Assembly (NCBI GenBank): GCA_024762375.1
Contig: JANTHQ010000188.1
Location: 1-5,110 of the forward strand
Direction: 5' to 3'
DNA: 5,110 bases
DNA from: Anaerolineaceae bacterium
GTDB taxonomy: Bacteria; Chloroflexota; Anaerolineae; 4572-78
In this document: positions 1 through 5,110 of the stretch, piece after piece
How positions within the stretch are numbered: position 1 is the first letter of the stretch
Layout of the letters: the number at the start of each line of letters is the position of its first letter
Translations under genes and position numbers: made by a program
The notes under the pieces: generated by a model
Told to the model about the DNA's origin: nothing
Database searches by the model: none
The model's input: the letters and a program-made list of their open reading frames with translations, nothing else

Positions 1-52
1 AACAATACTGTGCTGATAATTTTTAGCGGTTTCAAACTTCGGTGCGGCGCCA

Positions 53-928
53 TTACATTCGTTTTTCGTTGCCCAGCAGAACATCGAACACTGCTTGCAA
101 CTCTTCCTCGGAATAGAAATGGATGGTGATTTTCCCGGCGGAACCGGAATCATCGCGGCGCAAATCTACTTTGGTGCCGAGCCGTTCCTGAAAACGATGA
201 ACCATATCTTTATCTTGCGGCGAAAGTGGCGTGCTGCGTTTTTTCGGTTTTTCATCGCCCGACATAATTTGGCGCACCAGCATTTCGGTTTGGCGCACGT
301 TCAATTTCCGCTCGATGACAGTGTGCAGCGCATCGAGCTGGGCGCGCGGTTTGGTGATGCTGAGCAGCGCGCGAGCGTGCCCTTCGGAGATTTTTTCGGC
401 GGCCAACGCTTCTTTCAACTCGTCGGGCAGTTTCAGCAGACGCAGGGTGTTCGCCACGGCGGTGCGGCTTTTGCCCACTTTTTGCGCCACCACTTCCTGC
501 GTCAATCCGAATTCTTCCATCAGTTGGGCGTATGCCTGCGCCTCTTCCAGCGGATTCAGGTCGGCGCGCTGGATGTTTTCCACAATGGCAAGCTCCAGCA
601 TCTGCTGGGGGGTCATCTCTTTGACAAAAACAGGAACTTCCGTCAGCCCGGCGCGCTGCGATGCTCGCCAGCGGCGTTCGCCGGCGACAATTTGGTAGCG
701 GTTGTTCACTTGGGTGACGACAATGGGCTGAATGATACCGTGTTCGCGGATGGATGCCGCCAATTCATCCAGTTTTTCATCGTCCATTACCTGCCGAGGC
801 TGGTGCGGGTTGGGATGGATGCGTTCGACGGGAACGGTGATGGGGCCACCTGCTTCGGCCGGCGCCGGTTTGGGTGTCTGCGGAATGAGTGCGCCCAACC
901 CTTTGCCCAGTCCCTGTTTTTTACTCAC
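53..928 (-). CDS. parB: Chromosome partition protein ParB (Spo0J family CTPase/DNA clamp)
   Basis: ParB binds parS sites near the origin, loads as a CTP-dependent sliding clamp and stimulates the ParA ATPase to segregate chromosomes. The 291-residue product is a usual length. The N-terminus carries the short basic GLGKGLGALIP segment (6-16) that in the family contacts ParA. The ParB/Srx-like CTP-binding domain spans about 30-125, with GERRWRA at 83-89 and ENIQRADLNPLEEA at 117-130. A helix-turn-helix DNA-binding region follows (about 142-168, LTQEVVAQKVGKSRTAVAN). The C-terminal dimerisation part is about 240-288, after a basic, probably flexible linker (226-236). The start is GTG, chosen because a near-perfect AGGAGG lies 7 bases upstream, inside the last codons of parA. 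Only 2 bases separate the parA stop from this start, so translation is probably coupled. The 52 bases beyond the stop hold no clear terminator or gene start. Identity is certain; the family role is established knowledge. Confidence 0.97.
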   Translation of the reverse strand: MSKKQGLGKGLGALIPQTPKPAPAEAGGPITVPVERIHPNPHQPRQVMDDEKLDELAASIREHGIIQPIVVTQVNNRYQIVAGERRWRASQRAGLTEVPVFVKEMTPQQMLELAIVENIQRADLNPLEEAQAYAQLMEEFGLTQEVVAQKVGKSRTAVANTLRLLKLPDELKEALAAEKISEGHARALLSITKPRAQLDALHTVIERKLNVRQTEMLVRQIMSGDEKPKKRSTPLSPQDKDMVHRFQERLGTKVDLRRDDSGSAGKITIHFYSEEELQAVFDVLLGNEKRM

Positions 929-930
929 AA

Positions 931-1725
931 TTATGCCTCCTTCTGCAATTGAACCTGCGGGCGGATGCGGGATAGAAATTCTTCGGTGAGTGCGCGATAC
1001 GCCAGTGCGCCTTTTGAGCCGGGGGCGAAAGCGAGAATATCTTCGCCGTAACTGGGGGCTTCGCTAAGGCGCACGTTGCGCGGAATGATGGTTTTGAACA
1101 CTTTTTCGCCAAAGTGCCGTTGCACTTCTTCGACCACTTGGGTCGAAAGGTTGGTTCGAGAGTCGAACATTGTCATCACGACTCCGGAAATTTCCAGTTG
1201 GGGATTCAAGTTATCGTGTACCAGTTGGATGGTACGCATCAACTGTGTCAAGCCTTCGAGCGCCAAATATTCGCACTGCACGGGAATGATGACGCCGTGA
1301 CGGGCGGTGGTCAGCGCGTTGACGGTGAGCAGCCCCAAACTGGGCGGGGTATCGATAAAAATAAAATCGTACTGCGATTCGATTTCTGCCAGTGCCCGTT
1401 GCAGAATCGTGCCCCGGTCGGGCACGTCAATCAATTCTACCTCTGCGCCCGCCAGCGCCGCCGATGACGGCACGAGGCTTAAGTTTTCTCGCGAGGTGGG
1501 CACAACCACTTGCGAAACGGGCATTTGGTTGATGAGCACATCATACAGCGACAACCCGTCATCGCCCACCGAAACGTTCAAGCTGGAGCTGGCATTGGCT
1601 TGCGGGTCGGTATCGACCAGCAAAACGCGGGCATGCCGCGCCGCCAAAAACGCCGCTAAATTGACGGTGGTGGTGGTTTTTCCCACGCCACCTTTTTGGT
1701 TCGCAAAGGCAAAAATAAATGTCAC
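931..1725 (-). CDS. parA: Chromosome partition ATPase ParA (Soj family, MinD/ParA superfamily)
   Basis: ParA is a Walker-type ATPase that binds nucleoid DNA non-specifically as an ATP dimer and, with ParB, moves the origin region. The 264-residue product is typical of the short chromosomal Soj type, with no N-terminal HTH extension as seen in plasmid P1-type ParA. Visible motifs are the deviant Walker A KGGVGKTT (11-18, signature lysine K11 and catalytic-loop K16), the switch I region DTDPQ (38-42), Walker B IDTPP (124-128) and the C-terminal RNVRLSEAPSYG block (216-227) characteristic of this family. The GTG start gives the standard N-terminus immediately before the P-loop, and a GAGG ribosome binding site sits 6 bases upstream. 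It lies directly upstream of parB, and parB's ribosome binding site is embedded in the final codons of parA. A 179-base gap containing a terminator separates it from jag, so it probably forms its own two-gene transcription unit. Confidence 0.97.
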   Translation of the reverse strand: MTFIFAFANQKGGVGKTTTTVNLAAFLAARHARVLLVDTDPQANASSSLNVSVGDDGLSLYDVLINQMPVSQVVVPTSRENLSLVPSSAALAGAEVELIDVPDRGTILQRALAEIESQYDFIFIDTPPSLGLLTVNALTTARHGVIIPVQCEYLALEGLTQLMRTIQLVHDNLNPQLEISGVVMTMFDSRTNLSTQVVEEVQRHFGEKVFKTIIPRNVRLSEAPSYGEDILAFAPGSKGALAYRALTEEFLSRIRPQVQLQKEA

Positions 1726-1774
1726 GATAATCCTCTTTCATTCTGCTAAAAACCAGATTTGCTTTTTTTACCGT

Positions 1775-1802
1775 GTTATCACGCCGAAACCGGCCTATCC
1801 AA
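1775..1802 (-). promoter_or_regulatory. Weak candidate promoter for parA-parB
   Basis: On the minus strand TTGGAT (1802-1797) and GATAAC (1780-1775) are separated by 16 bases, giving 3/6 and 4/6 matches to the sigma-70 hexamers. The site lies about 50 bases upstream of the parA GTG and just past the jag terminator, where a promoter would be expected. The sequence match alone is poor and the position is the main support. Confidence 0.25.
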
Positions 1803-1832
1803 TAAACAAAATCCCACCACGAGGGCGGGATT
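1801..1832 (-). terminator. Rho-independent terminator after jag
   Basis: On the minus strand a hairpin with arms AATCCCGCC and GGTGGGATT encloses a five-base loop (CTCGT), followed by TTGTTTATT. The stem is 9 bp, including one G-U wobble in the minus-strand RNA. In plus-strand RNA the same position would be an A-C mismatch, and no T-rich tract follows on that side, so it should act for leftward transcription. It lies about 70 bases past the jag stop and before parA, closing the rpmH-to-jag unit. The T tract is interrupted, so some readthrough into parA is possible. Confidence 0.7.
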
Positions 1833-1904
1833 GGAACACCGCAAAAATCGGAGGTGCGGCGCGAAAACACGCCACGGTTTTCCCACCCGAGCGCGGTAAG
1901 ACGG

Positions 1905-2657
1905 CTATTTGGGCAAAATGACAACTTTGCGCCGTTCGCCTTCGCCGGTACTTTCGGTGTAAACACTGTCGTGGTTGCGCAAATGCATATGGATGATGCG
2001 CCGCTCGTGAGCGGACATCGGTTCCAACGCTACGCGCCGGCCACTGCTGACGACTCGCTCTGCCATTCGGTCTGCCAGTTGTTGCAGGGTTTTTCGGCGG
2101 CGAGCCAGATACGATTCGACATCGACAACAACCGGAACCCAGCGACCCATTTCTTTGTTCAAAATTTGGCGGGTGACAAATTGCAGTGCCTGCAATGTTT
2201 CGCCGCGCCGCCCAATGAGTAGCCCCAAATCGGAACCTTCAATATCGAGCACCAATGGCGGCTGGTCGTCGGCATCCACCAAATCGGTGCCGAGTCTGGA
2301 TGTAACGGTGCCTTCCAGTGACATATTTTCCAGCAGGGCTTGCAGAATTTCTTTTGCACGCCCAACGAGTGCCGCATCGAAACCGGTATCGGCTTCAGCG
2401 GGCGGCACGGGGTCGGCGGCGGGAACCGGTTCGGCAACGGGAGCGGTTTCTTTTGGCGTCAAACGCACAACAGCTTCTTCGGCGCCCAACCCCAAAATTC
2501 CCCGGCTGCCGTGGTTGATGATATCAATGTCCACCTGTTCGGCGGTTAAATTTAGAGCAGCCAAACCATTGGCGATGGCTTCATCAACGGTTTTGCCTTT
2601 ACTTTCGACGCTTCCGTTTTGATTTTGGACGACTGGCTTTTGCTTCATATTGTTCAT
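1905..2657 (-). CDS. jag: Jag/KhpB RNA-binding protein (Jag_N, KH and R3H domains)
   Basis: Jag (also called KhpB or EloR) is a cytoplasmic RNA-binding protein found beside yidC in many Gram-positive and related bacteria; in firmicutes it is linked to cell elongation and division control. With the ATG at 2657 it has 250 residues. An N-terminal Jag_N domain spans about 17-66 (SVESKGKTVDEAI, then GSRGILGLG). A proline/alanine/glutamate-rich linker covers about 67-95. A KH domain at about 95-170 contains the GxxG loop as GRRG (149-152). The C-terminal R3H domain, about 178-244, carries RxxxH at 219-223 (ERRIIH). The open frame continues upstream, but the family domain begins only at residue 17 and no later start codon exists before it except ATG 2648. 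I prefer 2657 because a weak AGG lies 9 bases upstream; 2648 and 2681 remain alternatives. The chosen start makes a 59-base overlap with the end of yidC. It is the last gene before a terminator. Confidence 0.93.
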   Translation of the reverse strand: MNNMKQKPVVQNQNGSVESKGKTVDEAIANGLAALNLTAEQVDIDIINHGSRGILGLGAEEAVVRLTPKETAPVAEPVPAADPVPPAEADTGFDAALVGRAKEILQALLENMSLEGTVTSRLGTDLVDADDQPPLVLDIEGSDLGLLIGRRGETLQALQFVTRQILNKEMGRWVPVVVDVESYLARRRKTLQQLADRMAERVVSSGRRVALEPMSAHERRIIHMHLRNHDSVYTESTGEGERRKVVILPK

Positions 2658-3540
2658 CTGGTTTAACCTGTTCTGCCTCATCGGCGCCGTTCCCGTTTGA
2701 TGCTTCATCCGGGGCAGCCAATGAGGGTTTTTCTGCTTGTGAAAGTTCACCATCAATTACCACCGAAGAGCCATTGCCGTTTTTGGCAGCGAGGTCTCTG
2801 GCGGCTTTCTTTTTATCCATTGTGCGGTTAATCCACCACTGTTGTGCCATACTGAGAATGTTATTGGTAAACCAGTAGAGGGTCAACCCGGAAGGAACGA
2901 TGAGCGCAAAGTAACCGAACATCAGCGGCATCAGCATCATCGCTTGACTCATTGCTTTTTGGTTGGGGTCGTTCGATTGCGGCGACATCATTCGTTGGGT
3001 GTACAATTGAGAAACAACCAACAGCACCGGCAAAATCAAATAGGCGATTGTATCGGCCCAACCGATGGGCGGTGCGCCGTTAACGAACGGCCACAGCCAC
3101 GATAACCCGGCGGCGCGGTCTGTAACGGGGCCGGCAAGGCTCGGAATCCAGAAGAAACGTTCGTTTAAAGATGCCGAGTTCCCGGCCATTTGGTAAATGG
3201 CCTGATACAGAGCAAACCAAATCGGCATCTGCACCAACATTGGCAGACATCCACCCAACGGGTTGACGCCGGCCTCTTTGTACAGTTCCATCTGGGCTTT
3301 CGACAGTTTCTCTTTGTCGTTGGCGTATTTTTTTTGCAATTCTTTGAGTTTGGGCTGTAACTCTTGTGTCGCCCGTGTCGATTCCATTTGTTTCTGGTTT
3401 AGCGGAAACGTGACCACTTTAATCAACACGGTAAACAGGATGATGGCGAATCCAAACGAATATGGGATACCCACACCGTGGAGCATGCCATTCAGCCCCA
3501 CCAGAATTGTCGCGATTAAATCAACAAATGCTTGCCACAT
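2599..3540 (-). CDS. yidC: Membrane protein insertase YidC (Oxa1/Alb3 family, short form)
   Basis: YidC inserts and folds inner-membrane proteins, alone or with SecYEG. The 313-residue product is the short form: it lacks the large periplasmic P1 domain of proteobacterial YidC, and it has no lipoprotein signal peptide of the Bacillus SpoIIIJ kind. Five hydrophobic stretches fit the family core: about 28-47, 99-118, 143-157 (weak), 163-180 and 200-231 (the last probably spanning a hairpin). A charged helical hairpin at about 48-92 corresponds to the cytoplasmic C1 region. Family signatures are NPLGGCLPMLVQMPIWFALY (93-112) and PSGLTLYWFTNN (216-227). The conserved groove arginine position is occupied by lysine (K41 in LIKVVTFPL). 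The tail from about 241 is hydrophilic, first rich in G/N/A/E and ending in the strongly basic KSKRKRRK, plausible for ribosome contact. The ATG at 3540 has AGTAGG six bases upstream, overlapping the yidD stop. The end overlaps jag by about 59 bases. Confidence 0.96.
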   Translation of the reverse strand: MWQAFVDLIATILVGLNGMLHGVGIPYSFGFAIILFTVLIKVVTFPLNQKQMESTRATQELQPKLKELQKKYANDKEKLSKAQMELYKEAGVNPLGGCLPMLVQMPIWFALYQAIYQMAGNSASLNERFFWIPSLAGPVTDRAAGLSWLWPFVNGAPPIGWADTIAYLILPVLLVVSQLYTQRMMSPQSNDPNQKAMSQAMMLMPLMFGYFALIVPSGLTLYWFTNNILSMAQQWWINRTMDKKKAARDLAAKNGNGSSVVIDGELSQAEKPSLAAPDEASNGNGADEAEQVKPDEQYEAKASRPKSKRKRRK

Positions 3541-3547
3541 AAAAAAC

Positions 3548-3790
3548 CTACTTTAAAAGATGTAATTTTATCTCGAATTTTTCAGGTACCGGGTCATAGC
3601 CACCGGGATTAAACGGATGGCAACGGCTGACACGATGGACCGTGAGCCACAATCCCTTAAAAAATCCGTGTTTTTGAAATGCTTCGTACCCATAATGGGA
3701 ACACGTGGGGTAAAAACGGCAACTCGGCGGGGTAACACGGGAAATGGTCATTTGATAGAACCGAATTAATGCCATTGCCACATATTTCAC
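3548..3790 (-). CDS. yidD: Membrane protein insertion efficiency factor YidD
   Basis: YidD is a small membrane-associated protein that in E. coli assists YidC-dependent insertion; its biochemical role is not fully settled. The 80-residue product carries the full family pattern: an amphipathic N-terminal helix (about 4-17, ALIRFYQMTISR), CRFYPTCSHYGYEAFQKHG (24-42) and RCHPFNPGGYDPVP (56-69). The three conserved cysteines are at 24, 30 and 57. The start is GTG; its first bases overlap the rnpA stop as GTGA (4 bases), a common arrangement for translational coupling. A purine-rich GAGAGA about 11 bases upstream is only a weak ribosome binding site, which fits coupling. yidC begins 7 bases after its stop. 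An internal ATG at residue 6 is possible but would lose the overlap. Confidence 0.96.
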   Translation of the reverse strand: MKYVAMALIRFYQMTISRVTPPSCRFYPTCSHYGYEAFQKHGFFKGLWLTVHRVSRCHPFNPGGYDPVPEKFEIKLHLLK

Positions 3791-4167
3791 GTATTTTGTC
3801 TCTCTTTCTGTTCAACCGCCGACGCGGATCCAACCTCGAAAAGGTGCATCTGCGCCAGCAATGTTTCCATCGCTGCTGCAATTTGGTGATAATTTGCACG
3901 TGAGATTGGTGAGCGTGCGATGAACAGCAAATCCCACCCGGGTTGAATGTCGTTTTTACGTAATCGAGCCGCTTCTCGAAGTTGCCGTTTAATTTTGTTG
4001 CGCTTTACAGCATTCCCAATGCGCTTGCTAACGGCAAAACCAAAGCGGCTCCATTTTAATTGATTGGGCCGGGCAACCAACACCAACAGTTTATTGGTTT
4101 TGGATTGCCCATGCTGCCGCACCCGTTGGATGTCGGCATTTTTTCGTAGCCTATAAAGGCGCTTCAT
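3787..4167 (-). CDS. rnpA: Ribonuclease P protein component (C5 protein)
   Basis: RnpA is the protein subunit of RNase P; with the catalytic RNA (not in this window) it removes the 5' leader of precursor tRNAs. With the ATG at 4167 the product has 126 residues, within the usual family range of roughly 110-130. The diagnostic basic RNR motif is present at 48-65 (KRIGNAVKRNKIKRQLRE). Around it lie the hydrophobic strands of the central fold (KLLVLVARP at 26-34, FGFAVS at 42-47 and DLLFIARSP at 79-87). The last 16 residues or so are polar and probably disordered. A TTG directly before the ATG could also serve as a start, adding one residue; ATG is the ordinary choice. The start is 11 bases after the rpmH stop with no strong Shine-Dalgarno, and the stop overlaps the yidD GTG by four bases. 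Confidence 0.96.
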   Translation of the reverse strand: MKRLYRLRKNADIQRVRQHGQSKTNKLLVLVARPNQLKWSRFGFAVSKRIGNAVKRNKIKRQLREAARLRKNDIQPGWDLLFIARSPISRANYHQIAAAMETLLAQMHLFEVGSASAVEQKERQNT

Positions 4168-4178
4168 CAAACTTACTG

Positions 4179-4355
4179 CTAACCGGCATTCCAGTTAATT
4201 TTTTTGGCGTGATTGGGTTGAACCGCCAACGAGGCACGCCCTTTTGCTCGACGCGCTTTGAGTACTTTGCGCCCACCGGCGGTGGACATTCTGGCGCGGA
4301 AACCGTGCACCCGCGCTCGACGACGTTTTTTGGGTTGATATGTTCGCTTTGGCAT
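4179..4355 (-). CDS. rpmH: 50S ribosomal protein L34 (bL34)
   Basis: L34 is a small, highly basic protein of the large ribosomal subunit. The 58-residue product begins MPKRTYQPKKRRRARVHGF and continues with the standard RARMSTAGGRKVLKARRAKGR core (20-40). Arg and Lys make up over a third of it. Most bacterial L34 proteins are about 44-47 residues and end soon after the KGR motif; here an additional stretch of about a dozen residues follows (PNHAKKINWNAG). The ATG start is fixed by the conserved N-terminus, with only a purine-rich GAAGAGAGAG rather than a good Shine-Dalgarno upstream. It is the first gene of the rpmH-rnpA-yidD-yidC-jag group, directly behind the promoter at 4423-4451. Identity is certain; the gene is too short for default gene-length cutoffs. 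Confidence 0.96.
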   Translation of the reverse strand: MPKRTYQPKKRRRARVHGFRARMSTAGGRKVLKARRAKGRASLAVQPNHAKKINWNAG

Positions 4356-4422
4356 AAAACAACTACTCTCTCTTCTTTATAGTTTAGTGATGACGATGAA
4401 CAACTAATTTACACAAACGAAG

Positions 4423-4451
4423 ATTATACTTATGTCTGTGCGAACCCGCAA
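4423..4451 (-). promoter_or_regulatory. Sigma-70-type promoter of the rpmH operon
   Basis: On the minus strand a perfect TATAAT (4428-4423) lies 17 bases downstream of TTGCGG (4451-4446), which matches TTGACA at its first three positions. Initiation would fall near 4416, giving a leader of about 60 bases before the rpmH ATG. It is the only good promoter in the 112-base gap between the receiver gene and rpmH. A second, weaker TATAAA (4381-4376) with TTGTTC 16 bases upstream might add a later start. Confidence 0.65.
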
Positions 4452-4481
4452 AAAACGACCCCACCGTTTATTGCACCGGTG
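4450..4481 (-). terminator. Weak possible terminator of the receiver gene pair
   Basis: On the minus strand CACCG (4481-4477) can pair with CGGTG (4466-4462) around a 10-base loop, and after GGGTCG comes a run of six T (4455-4450). The stem is only 5 bp, starts within the last codons of the receiver gene, and is 6 bases from the T run, which also abuts the -35 of the rpmH promoter. It may merely reduce readthrough. Confidence 0.25.
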
Positions 4482-4866
4482 TGCTGTTTCCCAACACCCG
4501 CGTGACACTGGCCACCAAGTCATCCGGCGAGAAAGGCTTGGTAACATAATCTTCTACTTTGGCAATATGCAGCCCCAGCACTTTGTCGATGCTCTGAGCT
4601 TTTGCCGTGACCACAATTACCGGAATATTCGCCAGAGACGGATCGGCTTTCACCTGTTTGTACACATCCCACCCGTCCATATCCGGCATCATCAAATCGA
4701 GCAAAATTAGGTCGGGATAGTCTGACTTCAACAATTCCAACCCTTCTTTCCCCCCTAATGCTCCCGAAACCCGAAAGCCACGCGGTTCCAGAATGAGGCG
4801 AATGAGTTCAATCATATCCGGTTCGTCTTCAATGCATAAAATGTGGTATCCGCTGCTGTTCATCAT
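4468..4866 (-). CDS. Stand-alone response regulator receiver (REC) domain protein
   Basis: A CheY-like phosphoacceptor domain with no output domain. The 132-residue product is just one REC fold. The acidic pocket is E13-D14 (CIEDEP), the phosphoacceptor is D57 (LLDLMMPDMDGW), the switch threonine is T87 (VVTAK) and the conserved lysine is K110 (YVTKPF); Y107 is the rotamer-switch aromatic. All residues needed for phosphorylation and switching are present, so it is presumably functional. No cognate kinase is visible in the window and no specific target can be named. Two ATG codons stand in tandem (4866 and 4863), with AGGGG and AAGGA sequences just upstream; I give the first. It follows a similar receiver gene after 14 bases, so the two are probably co-transcribed. 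Confidence 0.93.
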   Translation of the reverse strand: MMNSSGYHILCIEDEPDMIELIRLILEPRGFRVSGALGGKEGLELLKSDYPDLILLDLMMPDMDGWDVYKQVKADPSLANIPVIVVTAKAQSIDKVLGLHIAKVEDYVTKPFSPDDLVASVTRVLGNSTPVQ

Positions 4867-4880
4867 TCCTTGCCCCTACC

Positions 4881-5110
4881 TTATTGCAGGTCTGTGCTTG
4901 ATTGTGCTTTTGAAGCCAGCACCTTCTTTACTCGATCCCGCAACTCTTGCGGCGTAAATGGCTTGGTGATGTAGTCATCCACACCGGCGCGTTCGCGGGC
5001 AATGACTTCTTCAAATGAACTATTTCGCGCCGTTAAAATAACCACCGGAATATCTTTGAGTGCCGGGTCGGATTTGATGTGTTTGTACGTTTCCCAGCCG
5101 TCCATTTCGG
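4881..5110 (-). CDS. Response regulator receiver domain protein, 5' end outside window
   Basis: The C-terminal part of a second REC domain, open to the window edge. The visible frame begins with a GAA codon and MDGWETYKHIK, the segment that directly follows the phosphoacceptor aspartate, so that residue and the acidic pocket lie outside. Still visible are the switch threonine in VVILTAR and the conserved lysine in DYITKPF. The product ends about 15 residues after the last receiver helix (DRVKKVLASKAQSSTDLQ), so it has no C-terminal output domain; any N-terminal domain cannot be seen. Aligning the visible part with the neighbouring receiver gives about 30 identities in 65 positions by eye, pointing to an old tandem duplication. 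The ATG at 5105 is an internal methionine, not the start. Confidence 0.9.
   Translation of the reverse strand, partial: EMDGWETYKHIKSDPALKDIPVVILTARNSSFEEVIARERAGVDDYITKPFTPQELRDRVKKVLASKAQSSTDLQ

Noticed and set aside
95..952. Long plus-strand open frame (about 285 codons) opposite parB
   Set aside because: It is antisense to a certain parB gene, its product resembles no family I know, and it is rich in H, F and R as expected from a shadow of biased codon use. The same holds for the shorter plus-strand frames across parA, jag, yidC and yidD.
1845..1880. Second terminator hairpin directly after jag
   Set aside because: The minus strand can form GTGGCG paired with CGCCGC (one wobble), but the following run of five T is about 9 bases from the stem, too far for a classic intrinsic terminator. 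The hairpin at 1801-1832 is better.
2658..2756. Jag extended upstream to 283 residues
   Set aside because: The additional 33 residues would lie wholly inside yidC, resemble no Jag N-terminus and have no good ribosome binding site.
2815..2823. TTATCCATT as a DnaA box
   Set aside because: It matches 7 of 9 positions but is isolated and inside the yidC coding region, with no cluster of boxes or AT-rich unwinding element around it.
3731..3746. Possible degenerate parS site inside yidD
   Set aside because: It matches the parS consensus at 10 of 16 positions, including CACG-GAAA, but breaks the palindrome. The yidD start region (3783-3798) has one good half (TTTCACGT) but only 9 of 16. Both lie in conserved coding or start sequence, so they are likely chance.

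Overview
The window reads as one block of bacterial core (housekeeping) genes, all on the minus strand. Gene order and protein style suggest a Chloroflexota chromosome (Anaerolineae-like). The clues are stand-alone receiver proteins of the 'EPDMIELIRLILEPRGF' type, an L34 with an 'RRRARVHGFRARMSTAGGRKVLKARRAKGR' core split over its two halves, a short two-domain-free YidC, and jag followed directly by parA-parB. This is an inference from recognition, not from a search, and the phylum call is moderately confident at best. Base composition looks moderate and uniform, and no mobile element, CRISPR array, tRNA or rRNA is visible.

Reading in the direction of transcription (right to left): (1) 5110-4468 holds two tandem, single-domain response-regulator receiver proteins, the first cut off by the window edge. 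(2) 4467-4356 is a short gap with a well-formed promoter whose -10 is TATAAT. (3) 4355-1905 is the classic rpmH-rnpA-yidD-yidC-jag cluster (ribosomal protein L34, RNase P protein, YidD, YidC insertase, Jag/KhpB RNA-binding protein). It is packed with 4-59 bp overlaps or 7-11 bp gaps and ends in a hairpin terminator at about 1801-1832. (4) 1904-1726 is an intergenic region holding that terminator and a possible weak promoter for what follows. (5) 1725-53 is the parA-parB (soj-spo0J) chromosome partition pair, with start codons GTG and GTG and a very strong ribosome binding site for parB inside the end of parA.

Functionally the middle cluster supplies translation and tRNA maturation parts together with the membrane-protein insertion machinery. 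RnpA processes tRNA 5' ends with RNase P RNA, YidC inserts membrane proteins with YidD as an accessory, and Jag is an RNA-binding partner commonly encoded next to YidC. ParA and ParB segregate the replication origin region. In many bacteria this whole set sits close to oriC, but no dnaA gene, DnaA-box cluster or consensus parS site is visible here.

I found no previously undescribed system. The points most worth a second look are modest: a lysine in the place of YidC's conserved hydrophilic-groove arginine, a long yidC/jag coding overlap, an extended L34 C-terminus, and the tandem output-less receivers beside this cluster.
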